This document shows, piece by piece, positions 62,382 to 64,000 of a DNA stretch of 64,000 nt. The notes below the pieces were generated by a model. That model did no database searches. It was not told the DNA's origin and saw only the letters and a program-made list of their open reading frames with translations. The first letter of the stretch is position 1; every line of letters starts with the position of its first letter. This DNA is from Pseudomonas kielensis (GTDB taxonomy: Bacteria > Pseudomonadota > Gammaproteobacteria > Pseudomonadales > Pseudomonadaceae): contig NZ_JACMYG010000018.1 in the NCBI RefSeq assembly GCF_014236655.1, positions 45,831-109,830 on the forward strand, written 5' to 3'. The position numbers and the translations under genes were made by a program.

Positions 62382-63458
62382 ATGTTCAAGACCATTGAAA
62401 ATGAAGTGCTGAAAAAAGCTGCCCCGGCAGCCTTGCAACGGGAATTTGCGCAGTATCACTTCGAGCGGCAACAGCGTTTCTGCCTGTTGATCTACATCGC
62501 CAGCATCGTGATCTGGCTGGTCTTCGACCTGATCGTCAGCTTCATGGGCGGGCTGCGCTTTACCTACCTCTCGCCACTGTTCCTGGGGGCCCTTTCGATC
62601 ATTGCGACCCTCCTGGCGTTCACCCGCAAAGCCCTGCACTTTCACCGCCTCAATGTGCTGTTCGTGCTACTGATGACCCTGAGTATCCGCATGGTCATCG
62701 ACGCCTTGCCCGCGAACTTGCAACCGGCCTGGCTGGTACTGGCCGCCTCCAGCATTCTCTACAGCGCCTCGGTGCTGCCGCTGAGCCACGGCTCGTTCTA
62801 CGGCGCGCTGCTGATCACCTGGCTGGTGCTCAACCCCTTCTACGGCACCGATATAGAACTGCTGGACCTCAAGGGCACGATAACCGCCTGCTACTCGGTA
62901 TTCCTCAGCGCCCTGACCCTCTACAGCTTTGTGAAACTGCGCCAAGCCAGGCTCTACGCCTACATCATGTCGAAGCTGCTGCTGGACCAGGCCTACCTCG
63001 ACACGCTGACCGAAATCCCCAATCGCCGCGCGTTCATGACCACTGCCACCCGGCAGCTGCAAGCGCACCCGCGTGAGCACGAGCATTACCTGGCGATGGT
63101 CGATATCGACAATTTCAAGAAGGTCAATGACACCTACGGGCACGACATTGGCGACCTGGTGCTCAAACGCATCGCGGCCAACATCAAGGCGGTCATGGCC
63201 GAATACGCGTACGCACGACTGGGGGGTGAGGAATTTGCGATCTACTTGTCCGGGGTCCACCGTGACGACGTCGAAGACCTGGCCGCACGCCTGTGCCAGA
63301 CAGTGCGCGAGGATCCCAGCGAATACCCGGTGACCATCAGCATCGGCCTGACCCAGGTGGCCGCCAGCGACTCATTGAGCCAGGCATTGAGAAAAGCCGA
63401 CGAAGCGCTGTACCAGGCCAAACACAGCGGCAAGGACCGTTACACCTTTGCTGCGTGA
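62382..63458 (+). CDS. Membrane-bound diguanylate cyclase
   Basis: 358 residues. About six membrane helices (38-195) followed by a GGDEF domain: DTLTEIPNRRAFM, DIDNFKKVNDTYGHDIGD and the active loop ARLGGEEFAIYL. GGEEF is intact, so cyclase activity is expected. The RxxD inhibitory site five residues before GGEEF is absent (AEYAYARLGGEEF), so it should lack product inhibition. No EAL domain. ATG at 62382 follows AAGG; the open frame upstream to 62211 has no family character. Confidence 0.9.
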   Translation: MFKTIENEVLKKAAPAALQREFAQYHFERQQRFCLLIYIASIVIWLVFDLIVSFMGGLRFTYLSPLFLGALSIIATLLAFTRKALHFHRLNVLFVLLMTLSIRMVIDALPANLQPAWLVLAASSILYSASVLPLSHGSFYGALLITWLVLNPFYGTDIELLDLKGTITACYSVFLSALTLYSFVKLRQARLYAYIMSKLLLDQAYLDTLTEIPNRRAFMTTATRQLQAHPREHEHYLAMVDIDNFKKVNDTYGHDIGDLVLKRIAANIKAVMAEYAYARLGGEEFAIYLSGVHRDDVEDLAARLCQTVREDPSEYPVTISIGLTQVAASDSLSQALRKADEALYQAKHSGKDRYTFAA

Positions 63459-63494
63459 AATCACGAGCGTGTTCACGATGCCAGTCAAGAAACC

Positions 63495-63600
63495 TGTGGG
63501 AGCCGGCTTGAACTCCCATAGGGTCTGCGGCGTACCCGAGGCTGGTGTTGGCCTGGGTGGTGTACGCAGGATTTGTAGGAGCGAGCCTGCTCGCGATGGC
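63495..63600. repeat. REP elements near the right edge
   Basis: GTGGGAGCCGGCTTGAACTC at 63495-63514 and TGTAGGAGCGAGCCTGCTCG at 63573-63592. The rest of 63601-63892 shows no convincing gene. Confidence 0.65.
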
Positions 63601-63892
63601 CTGGAGAACACCGCACACACCCTGAATGCACGCGATATCGTTAACGTCCATCGCCGGCAGGCGCCTTATTGGTGAGGAGAGGCGCTCGAAATGCTTTTCC
63701 CAAGCGACTAGCAGCACTCGTTACCTCCTACAAATCCCATCTGGAGGATCTCAAGCGCTTCTTGAAACCGGCCCTCGTTTTTAAAGTCGATACCCAAAGC
63801 AATAGCTGCCTTGCCATGAGCCTACTCAGCCGCCTTGCGCATATATCGCAACGACATGGCCGTGTCCTGCTTTAGCCCAGCTGTTCCGCTTT

Positions 63893-64000
63893 TCAGGAGG
63901 AGACCGATAAAGTAGTGCCCGTCGCTACGTTCGCATCGATCAGTTGCTGACTCAGGCGCAGGTGGTCCCCGCCCCCAAGCATGAAATGGCCGCGCATGCT
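63893..64000 (-). CDS. 3' end of an unidentified gene
   Basis: Thirty-five residues in an open minus-strand frame entering from the right edge, ending GGGDHLRLSQQLIDANVATG, then TTLSVSS and a TGA at 63893. Codon use looks genuine, but too little is present to name the product, and a chance frame cannot be excluded. Confidence 0.35.
   Translation of the reverse strand, partial: SMRGHFMLGGGDHLRLSQQLIDANVATGTTLSVSS

Noticed and set aside
63669..63875. 68-codon plus-strand frame near the right edge
   Set aside because: No ribosome site or domain, and it starts inside a region otherwise free of coding signals.

Overview
The window looks like chromosome of a fluorescens-group Pseudomonas. It is GC-rich, carries the conserved order gacA-uvrC-pgsA-tRNA-Gly, starts gacA with TTG, and contains many Pseudomonas-type REP/REPIN palindromes (GAGCAAGCTCGCTCCCAC type). 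Almost all of it is catabolic and transport accessory genome, plus a few conserved housekeeping genes. All calls come from reading the sequence; no database search was run.

Layout. (1) 1-1.4 kb: 5' part of nirB (minus) with a sigma-54 promoter and a leader ending in a strong attenuator-type terminator. (2) 1.7-11.4 kb: a GNAT enzyme, then a sugar-acid locus. An FAH-family hydrolase, an SDR, an MFS permease and an aldehyde dehydrogenase lie on minus, then a LysR regulator, and a XylX-like dehydratase and an IlvD/Edd dehydratase lie on plus. The same ATAAC-N5-GTTAT operator is found in both promoter regions. (3) 11.7-19.2 kb: a modified-purine locus. A Rieske-less oxygenase, a Rieske-reductase fusion and a GST-like protein (NdmC/NdmD/NdmE architecture) are followed by an AzgA-type permease, a COG0402 deaminase and a LysR regulator. 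(4) 19.3-22.6 kb: CigR-like protein, periplasmic M20 dipeptidase and small unknowns. (5) 22.9-36.2 kb: a cluster predicted to degrade an aromatic or heteroaromatic acid through CoA thioesters to maleate and fumarate, with three SMP-30/gluconolactonase paralogues, a FadL-type porin and a TetR regulator with repeated operator boxes. (6) 36.2-37.6 kb: wrecked ISL3 transposase and P4-type integrase beside tRNA-Gly(GCC), the scar of an integrated element. (7) 37.6-42 kb: pgsA, uvrC, gacA, GNAT, nitrilase-family amidase. (8) 42.2-45.2 kb: DAHP synthase behind two small ORFs rich in aromatic residues and a terminator, then a lipase and a parvulin. (9) 45.4-50.9 kb: yejABEF peptide importer. (10) 51-57 kb: 3-hydroxybutyrate/acetoacetate operon with a sigma-54 activator. 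(11) 57-64 kb: hybrid histidine kinase, second parvulin, D-amino-acid dehydratase/IclR/RidA set, diguanylate cyclase and the 3' end of an unidentified gene.

How it works together: most blocks are regulator plus transporter plus enzymes feeding central metabolism (2-oxoglutarate, pyruvate, xanthine, fumarate, acetoacetyl-CoA). Several catabolic starts carry AANAANAA motifs next to the ribosome binding site, consistent with Hfq/Crc catabolite repression. The blocks most likely to be undescribed are the NdmCDE-like purine locus (11.7-19.2 kb), the CoA-dependent aromatic cluster (24.2-36.2 kb) and the tandem leader peptides of the DAHP synthase gene.
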